A stretch of 5,208 bases of DNA. It comes from an uncultured Gemmatimonadota bacterium. GTDB lineage: Bacteria; Gemmatimonadota; Gemmatimonadetes; Gemmatimonadales; GWC2-71-9. Each line of letters begins with the position of its first letter. The first letter of the stretch is position 1. The translations under genes were made by a program, and so were the position numbers. Of the stretch, positions 1 through 5,206 are shown piece after piece. The notes under the pieces are model-generated. The model saw nothing but the letters and a program-made list of their open reading frames with translations. It was not told where the DNA came from and did not search any database. The stretch spans positions 1-5,208 of the forward strand of contig CAMPKP010000190.1 in the NCBI GenBank assembly GCA_946887295.1, in the 5' to 3' direction.

Positions 1-60
1 CTGAGCGAAGCGAAGGGGGCCATGCCCGGGCATGGCCCCCTTCGCTTCGCTCAGGGTGAC
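1..60. repeat. Long perfect palindrome (REP-like), left copy
   Basis: Bases 1-54 form a perfect palindrome without spacer: two 27-base arms meet at a central CCCGGG (25-30). The arm reads from CTGAGCGAAGCGAAG through GGGGGCCATGCCC. The outer GGTGAC (55-60) matches the outermost arm of the second copy at 5140-5206, so the full element probably extends left beyond the window with the matching GTCACC. It starts 11 bases past the stop codon of the MazG-like gene on the minus strand, so the transcript could fold into a very stable 3' hairpin. The only T run on the minus strand (TTTT at 64-61) lies before the hairpin, so it is not a canonical intrinsic terminator. I infer a dispersed chromosomal palindrome of REP type. 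No transposase or RAYT gene is in the window. Confidence 0.9.
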
Positions 61-71
61 AAAAGGTCACG

Positions 72-416
72 TCACATATCCCCGTCCCGCTCCTGCCCCG
101 CGTCCTTCCTGGTCCACCGATCCCGGTCGCGCGTCTCCACCTTCTCCATCATCCGGTCGAACGCCGTCTGCAGATCGAGTCCCTCCCGGTTCGCGATGCA
201 GATGAGCACGAACAGGATGTCCGCCATCTCCATGGCCAGATCGCCCTCGGGCTCGTCGTCCTTCTTGGTCTTCTCGCCGAAGCGGTCGTTGATCTCCCGC
301 GCCAGCTCTCCCACTTCCTCGGTGAGCCGCGCGAGGTTGGTGAGGGGGTGGAAGTAGCCCTCCTCGTACCGGCTGATCCACTCGTGCACCCGGCGCTGCG
401 AGTCGGTGAGGCTCAT
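72..416 (-). CDS. MazG-like nucleotide pyrophosphohydrolase (YpjD type)
   Basis: A 114-aa protein with a single all-alpha MazG-type NTP pyrophosphohydrolase domain filling most of its length. It closely resembles the short Bacillus YpjD form: the N-terminus reads WISRYEEGYFHPL, followed by LARLTEEVGELAREIND. The Mg2+-binding pattern is complete: ExxE at E34/E37 in the first helix and ExxD at E63/D66 (MEMADILF). Family members hydrolyse NTPs, often aberrant ones, to NMP and pyrophosphate in the cytoplasm as a house-cleaning step; the substrate here cannot be read from sequence. The C-terminal tail (about residues 92-114) is highly charged and probably not part of the fold. The ATG at 416-414 overlaps the TGA of the upstream DJ-1/PfpI gene (415-413) as ATGA, which fixes the start and suggests translational coupling. 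A weak GGGG lies a few bases upstream. The palindrome at 1-60 follows the stop. Confidence 0.93.
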   Translation of the reverse strand: MSLTDSQRRVHEWISRYEEGYFHPLTNLARLTEEVGELAREINDRFGEKTKKDDEPEGDLAMEMADILFVLICIANREGLDLQTAFDRMMEKVETRDRDRWTRKDAGQERDGDM

Positions 417-934
417 CGGGACCCCAGGCTTCCGATCAGCGCCCGCATGAATTCCGGCAGGTCGGCCGGCGTGCGCGAGGAGATGAGGTTGTCGTCCACG
501 ACCACGGGGCTGTCCTCCCAGATGAGTCCGGCGTTCACCAGGTCGTCCTTGATGGCGCCGACGCTGGTGCCCCGCTTGCCGCGGACGATGCCGGCCGAGA
601 TCGGGACCCAGCCGGCGTGGCAGATGAACGCGACCGGCTTGCCCGCCTGGTAGATCTCGCGGGTGAGCTGGAGCAGCTTCTGCGACCGGCGCATGATGTC
701 GGGCGCGTACCCGCCGGGGATGACCAGCGCGTCGAAGTCCTGCGCCGAGAGGTCGTCCACGTCGGCGTCCACCGTCAGCGGGTAGCCCCGCTTGCCCTGG
801 TAGGTCTTTTCGCCCGTGCCCGCCACCACGGTGCGGGCGCCCTCCTCCTCCAGGCGGATCTTGGGGTACCACAGCTCCAGGTCCTCGTAGAGCGGACCCG
901 CGAAGAAGAGGATCGTCTTGCCCTGAAGTGTCAT
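413..934 (-). CDS. DJ-1/PfpI family protein (YhbO/PfpI-like deglycase or protease)
   Basis: A 173-aa cytoplasmic protein covering one complete class I glutamine-amidotransferase-like domain of the PfpI/YhbO branch. Visible motifs in order: YEDLELWYP with the conserved Glu at E17; the GGYAPD loop (74-79), where the Asp sits where PH1704 protease has its third catalytic Glu and YhbO also has Asp; the nucleophile elbow ICHAGW with C105 and H106; then DDLVNAG and the C-terminal SSRTPADLPEFM signature. Length matches the family (about 165-190 aa). Members have been described as intracellular proteases, as deglycases acting on methylglyoxal/glyoxal adducts, or as glyoxalases; the deglycase role is disputed, so the exact reaction is left open. 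It is the first gene of a two-gene operon with the MazG-like gene. The ATG at 934 lies 8 bases from an inverted repeat and has no evident Shine-Dalgarno site, so the leader is probably very short. MTLQGKTILFF fits the family's first beta strand and supports this start. Confidence 0.94.
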   Translation of the reverse strand: MTLQGKTILFFAGPLYEDLELWYPKIRLEEEGARTVVAGTGEKTYQGKRGYPLTVDADVDDLSAQDFDALVIPGGYAPDIMRRSQKLLQLTREIYQAGKPVAFICHAGWVPISAGIVRGKRGTSVGAIKDDLVNAGLIWEDSPVVVDDNLISSRTPADLPEFMRALIGSLGSR

Positions 935-941
935 GGCCCGT

Positions 942-956
942 AAGGTAAGCTACCTT
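942..956. promoter_or_regulatory. Inverted repeat in divergent promoter region (candidate operator/promoter)
   Basis: AAGGTA-AGC-TACCTT is a perfect 6-3-6 inverted repeat inside the 47-bp gap between the divergent starts at 934 (minus) and 982 (plus). Both strands carry weak -10-like hexamers within it (TAAGCT on plus at 946-951, TAGCTT on minus at 952-947). The plus strand also reads TACCTTTG at 951-958, which fits the TAnnTTTG -10 pattern known from Bacteroidota. I see no convincing -35 at the right distance on either strand. It may be a shared operator, overlapping divergent promoters, or both. It resembles but does not match the DtxR/IdeR box, whose half-site spacing is wider. Confidence 0.4.
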
Positions 957-981
957 TGTCTCCGGCTCACGCCCCGAACCC

Positions 982-1236
982 ATGACAGACATCCGTCCAC
1001 GCGAGCGCATACTCGCCAATCTCGAGACCATCTACCGCGAGTCCTACGATCGCGCCAAAAAGTTCGGCGACGAGGGACGCATGATCGACCTCGAGAGCGC
1101 CTACATGCGGGACCAGCTCATGCTGGAGATCCTGCTCGACATCCGCGATCTCTTCTCCGTCGCGCCCGCGGCCCCGTCGGGCGCCACCGCGCTGGAGAAG
1201 CTCGAGGCTCTTCGCAAGCTCACCAAACTGCGCTGA
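982..1236 (+). CDS. Small helical protein of unknown function
   Basis: An 84-aa protein that I do not recognise as a characterised family. It is probably a soluble cytoplasmic protein: no signal peptide or membrane segment, no cysteine, and a rich Arg/Lys/Glu/Asp/Leu content that predicts mostly helix. A long helical part (about residues 5-58, containing ERILANLETIYRESYDRA and YMRDQLMLEILLDIRDLF) is followed by an Ala/Pro/Gly linker (60-69) and a short basic C-terminal helix ending KLTKLR. It is judged real because the product has a coherent amphipathic composition, it lies in a stretch with no other plausible gene, and its TGA (1234-1236) is only 8 bases before the next start, as in an operon. 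The ATG at 982 has no Shine-Dalgarno sequence, suggesting a short-leader or SD-independent start. The association with the lipoprotein amidohydrolase is positional only. Confidence 0.75.
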   Translation: MTDIRPRERILANLETIYRESYDRAKKFGDEGRMIDLESAYMRDQLMLEILLDIRDLFSVAPAAPSGATALEKLEALRKLTKLR

Positions 1237-1240
1237 GAGG
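1235..1240 (+). promoter_or_regulatory. Ribosome binding site of the amidohydrolase gene
   Basis: GAGAGG overlaps the TGA of the preceding small gene and lies 4 bases before the ATG at 1245. It supports that start over the much longer open frame that runs in from 933, and suggests termination-reinitiation coupling with the small gene. Confidence 0.6.
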
Positions 1241-1244
1241 TTCG

Positions 1245-2930
1245 ATGCCGCCCGTCTTCGCATTTCGCCCGCTCGCGCTCGTGACGCTGGCCGGCCTGCT
1301 CTCCTGCCGGCCCTCGGATTCGGCCGGGCCCGCCGACATGGTGGTGTACGGGCGGGTCTGGACCGGCGACTCGGCGAAGCCGTGGGCCGGCGCCGTGGCG
1401 GTCGCGGGCGAAAAGATCTCGGCCGTGGGCGACAGCGCGGAGATCGCGCTCCTGGCGGGGCCGGAGACGAAGGTGCTGTCCAACGGCGCCGCGCTGGTGA
1501 CGCCCGGGCTCATGGACGATCACGTCCATTTCCTCGACGGCGGGTTCCAGCTCGCGAGCGTGGACCTGAGGCCGGCCAACTCCCCGGCCGAGTTCATCGA
1601 GCGGCTGGCGGCCTTCGCCACCGAGCGGAAGCCGGGAGAGTGGATCACGGGCGGGGAATGGGATCACGAGCGCTGGCCGGGAGCCCCCCTGCCGCGGCGC
1701 CAGTGGATCGACTCGGTGACGCCCCACAATCCGGTGTTCCTGTACCGGCTCGACGGGCACATGGCGCTCGCCAACAGCGCCGCGCTCCGGCTCGCCGGCG
1801 TCACCAAAGACACCAGGGACATCCCCGGCGGCGTGATCGTCCGCGATCCCCGCACCGGAGAGCCGACCGGCGTCCTCAAGGACGAGGCGATGGGCCCGGT
1901 CGCGGCCGTCATCCCCGCGCCGACCGACGAGCAGCGCGACGGCGCCCTCCGCCGGGCCCTCGAGCACGCCGCCTCGCTCGGCGTCACCGCCTTCGCCCAC
2001 GTAAGCGCGCCGCTCGCCGATCTGGCGGCGTACACCCGGGCCAAGCACGCCGGCACTCTCACCGCCCGGGTGGCGCTCTACTTCCCGATTCAATACTGGC
2101 GCCAGGTCGCCGACACCGTCGAGCGGATCGGACGGGGCGACGACCGGGTCTGGATCGGGGGGGTCAAGGGCTACATGGACGGCTCGCTGGGCTCGACCAC
2201 GGCGCTGTTCTACCAGCCGTACGAGGACGACCCTTCGACCTCCGGGGTGCTGACCACGCCGGAGGACTCCATGCGCGCCTGGGTCGGCGGCGCCGACTCC
2301 GCCGGCCTCCAGGTCGCGGTGCACGCCATCGGCGAGAAGGCCAACGCGCTGCTGCTCCAGATCTTCGACAGCGTCGCCCAGGCCCACGGCCCCAGGGACC
2401 GCCGCTTCCGGGTCGAGCATGCCCAGCACCTTCGCCGCGAGGACATCCCCCGCTTCGGCCAGCTCGGCGTGATCGCCTCCATGCAGCCCTACCACGCGAT
2501 CGACGACGGCCGCTGGGCCCGGAAGCGGATCGGGCCGGAGCGGATCAAGACCACCTACGCCTTCCGGTCGCTGCTCGATCGGGGCGCGCCGCTCTCCTTC
2601 GGCTCCGACTGGACCGTCGCGCCGATCAGCCCGATCCTCGGCATCTACGCCGCGGTCACCCGGCGGACGCTCGACGCCAAGAACCCGAACGGCTGGGTGC
2701 CGGAGGAGAAGATCACGGTGGAGGAGGCGCTGCGGGCGTACACGGCGGGGAACGCCTACGGCGTGTTCGCGGAGGACCGCCGGGGGAAGCTGGTGCCGGG
2801 CTACCTGGCGGACCTGGTGCTGCTGGACCGCGACCTTACCCGCATCCCCCCGGAGGAGATCGAGCAGGCGAAGGTCCGGGCGACCGTGGTCGGTGGGCGG
2901 GTCGTATTCTCCGCCGACGGAAAGCCATAG
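1245..2930 (+). CDS. Lipoprotein amidohydrolase, Amidohydro_3 (YtcJ/NfdA-like)
   Basis: A 561-aa metal-dependent hydrolase of the amidohydrolase superfamily, Amidohydro_3 group, the usual length for these proteins. Residues 1-21 form a lipoprotein signal peptide with lipobox LLSC (C21); the +2 residue is Arg rather than Asp, which by the E. coli rule would send it to the outer membrane. After a short beta-sandwich strand (DMVVYGRVWTGD) come the TIM-barrel metal motifs: HxH at H93/H95 (DDHVHF), the Lys of GVKGYMDGSLGSTTAL (K308), H360 (AVHAIGE), H392/H395 (EHAQH) and D455 (SFGSDW). The C-terminal part (KLVPGYLADLVLLD) rebuilds the sandwich domain. All expected metal ligands are present, so it should be active. 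Characterised relatives include N-substituted formamide deformylase; the substrate here is unknown, most likely an amide or cyclic amide met outside the cytoplasm. The open frame extends upstream to 933, but the signal peptide and GAGAGG fix the start at 1245, 8 bases after the small gene. Confidence 0.93.
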   Translation: MPPVFAFRPLALVTLAGLLSCRPSDSAGPADMVVYGRVWTGDSAKPWAGAVAVAGEKISAVGDSAEIALLAGPETKVLSNGAALVTPGLMDDHVHFLDGGFQLASVDLRPANSPAEFIERLAAFATERKPGEWITGGEWDHERWPGAPLPRRQWIDSVTPHNPVFLYRLDGHMALANSAALRLAGVTKDTRDIPGGVIVRDPRTGEPTGVLKDEAMGPVAAVIPAPTDEQRDGALRRALEHAASLGVTAFAHVSAPLADLAAYTRAKHAGTLTARVALYFPIQYWRQVADTVERIGRGDDRVWIGGVKGYMDGSLGSTTALFYQPYEDDPSTSGVLTTPEDSMRAWVGGADSAGLQVAVHAIGEKANALLLQIFDSVAQAHGPRDRRFRVEHAQHLRREDIPRFGQLGVIASMQPYHAIDDGRWARKRIGPERIKTTYAFRSLLDRGAPLSFGSDWTVAPISPILGIYAAVTRRTLDAKNPNGWVPEEKITVEEALRAYTAGNAYGVFAEDRRGKLVPGYLADLVLLDRDLTRIPPEEIEQAKVRATVVGGRVVFSADGKP

Positions 2931-3032
2931 CGTGACCCGGGATTTCTGATGATACGGCGACGCCTGGAGCTGTGGATCCAATTTCGCTCGCCGCGCGTTC
3001 CATGGGCACACCAGATAACATGGACGGGCGAG

Positions 3033-3605
3033 ATGCGCTGGATCGGATCTTCAAAGGCTTTCCTGGCAGGCACTTGGCTCTACAGTGCCGGAGTCCTGCT
3101 CGCGACGGCGGCCAGCGCCTCGGCCCAGACCGCAGCCAAAGGATGGGACCCGATGACCTTCAAGAAGCCGAGCGCGGAGGCGCTCGCCGGCAAGCTGACG
3201 CCGGAGCAGTATGCGGTGACCCAGGAGGACGCGACCGAGCGGCCCTTCCACAACGCCTATTGGGACAACCACGAGGCGGGCATCTACGTGGACGTGGTCT
3301 CGGGCGAGCCGCTGTTCAGCTCGCTGGACAAGTACGACTCGCGCACCGGCTGGCCCAGCTTTACCCGGCCACTGGAGCCGGAGAACATCACCACACACAC
3401 GGATCGCAAGCTCTTTGCGGAGCGGACCGAGGTGCGCTCGGCCCACGCGGACTCGCACCTGGGGCACGTCTTCGATGACGGGCCCAAGCCGACCGGCCTG
3501 CGCTACTGCATGAACTCGGCGGCCCTGCGCTTCGTGCCGGTGAGCCGGCTGGAGGCGGAGGGGTACGGCCGGTATCTCCCGCTGTTCGAGAAGGCGTCGA
3601 AATAG
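3033..3605 (+). CDS. msrB: Exported peptide-methionine (R)-S-oxide reductase MsrB, zinc-less
   Basis: MsrB reduces the R epimer of methionine sulfoxide in proteins. The 190-aa product starts with a Sec signal peptide ([10 protein letters not shown], hydrophobic core to about residue 27, then ASA|Q with likely cleavage after A31), so it should act in the periplasm. The SelR domain spans about 40-180: [34 protein letters not shown] and [11 protein letters not shown], with catalytic Cys C159. The four zinc Cys positions are replaced (D87, S90, S136, A139), and the position that holds the resolving Cys in Neisseria-type enzymes is Thr (T105), leaving C159 as the only cysteine. Zinc-less MsrBs are known. 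The frame opens at an ATG at 2949, but that would add 28 Arg-rich residues before the signal peptide; 3033, with a weak GGA 8 bases upstream, is preferred. It lies 102 bp after the amidohydrolase; a TAACAT (3016-3021) could be a weak -10 of its own. Confidence 0.93.
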   Translation: MRWIGSSKAFLAGTWLYSAGVLLATAASASAQTAAKGWDPMTFKKPSAEALAGKLTPEQYAVTQEDATERPFHNAYWDNHEAGIYVDVVSGEPLFSSLDKYDSRTGWPSFTRPLEPENITTHTDRKLFAERTEVRSAHADSHLGHVFDDGPKPTGLRYCMNSAALRFVPVSRLEAEGYGRYLPLFEKASK

Positions 3606-3632
3606 GCCCTCGCGCCTCGACCGTGTGCTATT

Positions 3633-5090
3633 TCAGCTGGCGAGCGCGCGAACCATCCGCTCCCAGTGCAGGACGTCATCCCGGAGCGCCTGGACCGGCA
3701 GCCGCTCGTCCCTGCCGTGCGCCCGCTCGTCGTCCGGCGACACGAGCCAAGTCCCGTCCACCCCGTAGACCGGCATCCCGCGCGCGCGGAACTCGAGCCC
3801 GTCGGTCGCCCCCGTGCTCATCTGCGGGATGATCGGCTGGCTCGGGAACCGCGCGTGCACCGCGTCGGTGTAGGCCTTGACGACATCGGGCCGGAGCGGC
3901 GACACCGGCGTCGGCCGGCCGAGGTCCGGATAGGGCGTGACTTCGACGTTCGGGCCCACGGCCTGCTGCAGCTCCGCCTGCACCTTCGGCGGCTCGACCC
4001 CCGGCATGATCCGGCAGTTCACCGTCGCTTCGGCGAGCTGAGGGAGCGCGTTCTCCGCGTGGCCGCCCTCCAGCATCGTCGCGACGCAGCGGGTGCGGGT
4101 GAGCCCCACCTCGAGCGGGTTGGCCTCGATCGAGTCGGCCGCCGCGCCGTCGTTCGGGTCGGCGAGCCAGCGCCGCATCGCCTGCCCGAGGGCGCTGTTG
4201 CCCTCCTGCCTGGCCCGCGCGGTGAAGTAGGCGCGGGTGGTCTCCGTCAGCATCGGCGTGAAGCGGTGCTGCTGGAGCTTCTTGAGCGCATCGGCCAGAT
4301 CGTAGATGGCGTTGTCGGGGCGCGGCCGCGAGCTGTGCCCTCCGGGGTTGCGGACGCGGACGTAGTAGCTCTGGTAGGTCTTCTCCGAGGTCTGCAGCCC
4401 GAAGCCGAGCGGCTTGCCGTCGGCGGTGAAGGCGCCCCCGCCGCCGTCGGCATTCAGCACGAACTCGGCCTCGGTCCACTTGCGCCACTCGGTCGCGCCC
4501 AGCTCGGCGCCCATCCCCTCCGTCTCCTCGTCGCCGGTGAAGAACAGGACGATGTCGCGGTCGGGCTTGAAGCCCGACTGGCGAAGCTTCAGCAGCGCGA
4601 CGAACGATGGCACGAGCCCGCCCTTGTCGTCGCTGCTGCCCCGGCCGTAGAAGTACCCGTCCTTCTCGACCAGGGTGAACGGGTCGGTCGTCCAGTCGCT
4701 CGGCAGCGCCTCGACCACGTCCATGTGCGCGATGATCAGCATCGGCTTCCGCCTGGGCGTCCCCGCGGCGGGCCAGCGGGCGACGAGCGCCGCGGTGCTA
4801 TCCTCCCCCGGCGACACGTACGGCACCACGCGGATGTCGCCGGCGGCCCAGCCGGCGCCCCGGAGCTGATCCGCTAGGTAGTTGGCGAGCTTCGGCATCT
4901 GCCCCCGGCCGGCCACGGTCGGGATCTCGACCGACGTCTTGTAGATCTCGCGAGTCTTCTTTTCCCACCCGGGCGGCAGCGTGGGCGCATTCCTCAGGGC
5001 GGCCGGCGGCGGCGACGAGACTGGCGGTGCCGGCGCCTGGGCGACGGCGGCGGTGGCGATGCAGGCGAGGGGCAGGACGAGGCAGCGCAT
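3633..5090 (-). CDS. Exported M20-family metallopeptidase
   Basis: A 485-aa zinc exopeptidase of the M20/M25/M40 family. A Sec signal peptide (MRCLVLPLACIATAAVA|Q, cleavage after A17) precedes a Pro-rich stretch (19-41), so the enzyme is periplasmic or secreted. The catalytic set is complete: H122 and D124 (AHMDVV), bridging D154 (GRGSSDDKGG), general base E188 and metal ligand E189 (GDEET), D215 (NADGG) and H458 (ERAHGRDE). The inserted dimerisation/lid domain runs from about 240 to 360, with NPGGHSS (H252) and NALPQLAEATVNCRIMPG, a pattern typical of the carboxypeptidase S/PM20D1-like branch. It probably cleaves N-acyl amino acids or short peptides to free amino acids; the specific substrate is not readable. 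The ATG at 5090 is preceded on the minus strand by GGAGAG (5106-5101) at 10 bases. The gene is convergent with msrB, 27 bp apart, with no evident terminator hairpin between them. Confidence 0.95.
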   Translation of the reverse strand: MRCLVLPLACIATAAVAQAPAPPVSSPPPAALRNAPTLPPGWEKKTREIYKTSVEIPTVAGRGQMPKLANYLADQLRGAGWAAGDIRVVPYVSPGEDSTAALVARWPAAGTPRRKPMLIIAHMDVVEALPSDWTTDPFTLVEKDGYFYGRGSSDDKGGLVPSFVALLKLRQSGFKPDRDIVLFFTGDEETEGMGAELGATEWRKWTEAEFVLNADGGGGAFTADGKPLGFGLQTSEKTYQSYYVRVRNPGGHSSRPRPDNAIYDLADALKKLQQHRFTPMLTETTRAYFTARARQEGNSALGQAMRRWLADPNDGAAADSIEANPLEVGLTRTRCVATMLEGGHAENALPQLAEATVNCRIMPGVEPPKVQAELQQAVGPNVEVTPYPDLGRPTPVSPLRPDVVKAYTDAVHARFPSQPIIPQMSTGATDGLEFRARGMPVYGVDGTWLVSPDDERAHGRDERLPVQALRDDVLHWERMVRALAS

Positions 5091-5100
5091 GGGTCGGGCT

Positions 5101-5106
5101 CTCTCC
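5101..5106 (-). promoter_or_regulatory. Ribosome binding site of the M20 peptidase gene
   Basis: On the minus strand GGAGAG ends 10 bases before the ATG at 5090-5088. It is a good but slightly distant Shine-Dalgarno match, and it supports the start that gives an intact signal peptide. Confidence 0.5.
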
Positions 5107-5120
5107 GGGGTGGTCAGGCG

Positions 5121-5136
5121 TTGGAAGGTTGGAAGG
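5121..5136. repeat. Two tandem TTGGAAGG octamers upstream of the M20 gene
   Basis: TTGGAAGG occurs twice head to tail, directly followed by TAGT and the right palindrome. On the minus strand it reads CCTTCCAA twice, 31-46 bases before the M20 start codon, within what should be the leader or core promoter. The adjacent TACCTT (minus, 5138-5133) repeats the half-site of the inverted repeat at 942-956. Only two units are present, so chance or local slippage is possible. Confidence 0.5.
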
Positions 5137-5139
5137 TAG

Positions 5140-5206
5140 TGTCACCCTGAGCGAAGCGAAGGGGGCCATGCTCGGTATGGCCCCCTTCGCTTCGCTCAGG
5201 GTGACA
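5140..5206. repeat. Long palindrome (REP-like), right copy
   Basis: Two perfect 30-base arms (5140-5169 and 5177-5206) flank a 7-base centre, GCTCGGT. The arm runs TGTCACCCTGAGCGAAGCG then AAGGGGGCCAT. It matches the left copy at 1-60 over the whole visible arm, and both copies continue with GACAAA on the right; only the centre differs (GCCCGGGC on the left). It sits about 50 bases upstream of the M20 start codon and may close a transcription unit beyond the window edge. No T run follows the stem on either strand, so it is not a standard intrinsic terminator. Confidence 0.92.

Noticed and set aside
1..60. Intrinsic terminator for the minus-strand operon
   Set aside because: The hairpin is strong, but its only T run lies before the stem on the minus strand and no T run is visible after it, so only a REP-like role is supported.
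942..956. DtxR/IdeR iron box
   Set aside because: The AGGT...ACCT half-sites are two bases closer than in the known box and the outer bases differ, so a metal-regulator assignment is not justified.
72..1031. Extension of the MazG-like gene upstream to about 1031
   Set aside because: Residues before MSLTDS are an out-of-frame reading of the DJ-1/PfpI gene; the ATGA overlap and the YpjD-like N-terminus fix the start at 416.
933..1244. Extension of the amidohydrolase by 104 residues upstream to the ATG at 933
   Set aside because: The added residues are Arg/His-rich and non-globular, overlap the small gene, and would bury the lipoprotein signal peptide that begins at 1245 behind a Shine-Dalgarno site.
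1382..2935. A 517-codon open frame on the plus strand in another frame within the amidohydrolase
   Set aside because: The product is dominated by Arg, Gly, Ala and Pro and matches no fold; it is a GC-driven shadow of the real gene.
1101..3011. A 636-codon open frame on the minus strand opposite the amidohydrolase
   Set aside because: Its product is low-complexity, rich in Arg, Gly, Pro and Val, with no family motif. It covers the complete amidohydrolase gene and reflects the high GC third positions of that gene.
2949..3032. Upstream ATG at 2949 as the start of msrB
   Set aside because: It would place 28 Arg/Trp-rich residues before a normal Sec signal peptide and has no better ribosome binding site than 3033.
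3666..4877. A 403-codon open frame on the plus strand opposite the M20 peptidase
   Set aside because: The M20 frame has a signal peptide and a full catalytic set, while the opposite frame is low-complexity Arg/Val/Ala/Leu sequence.
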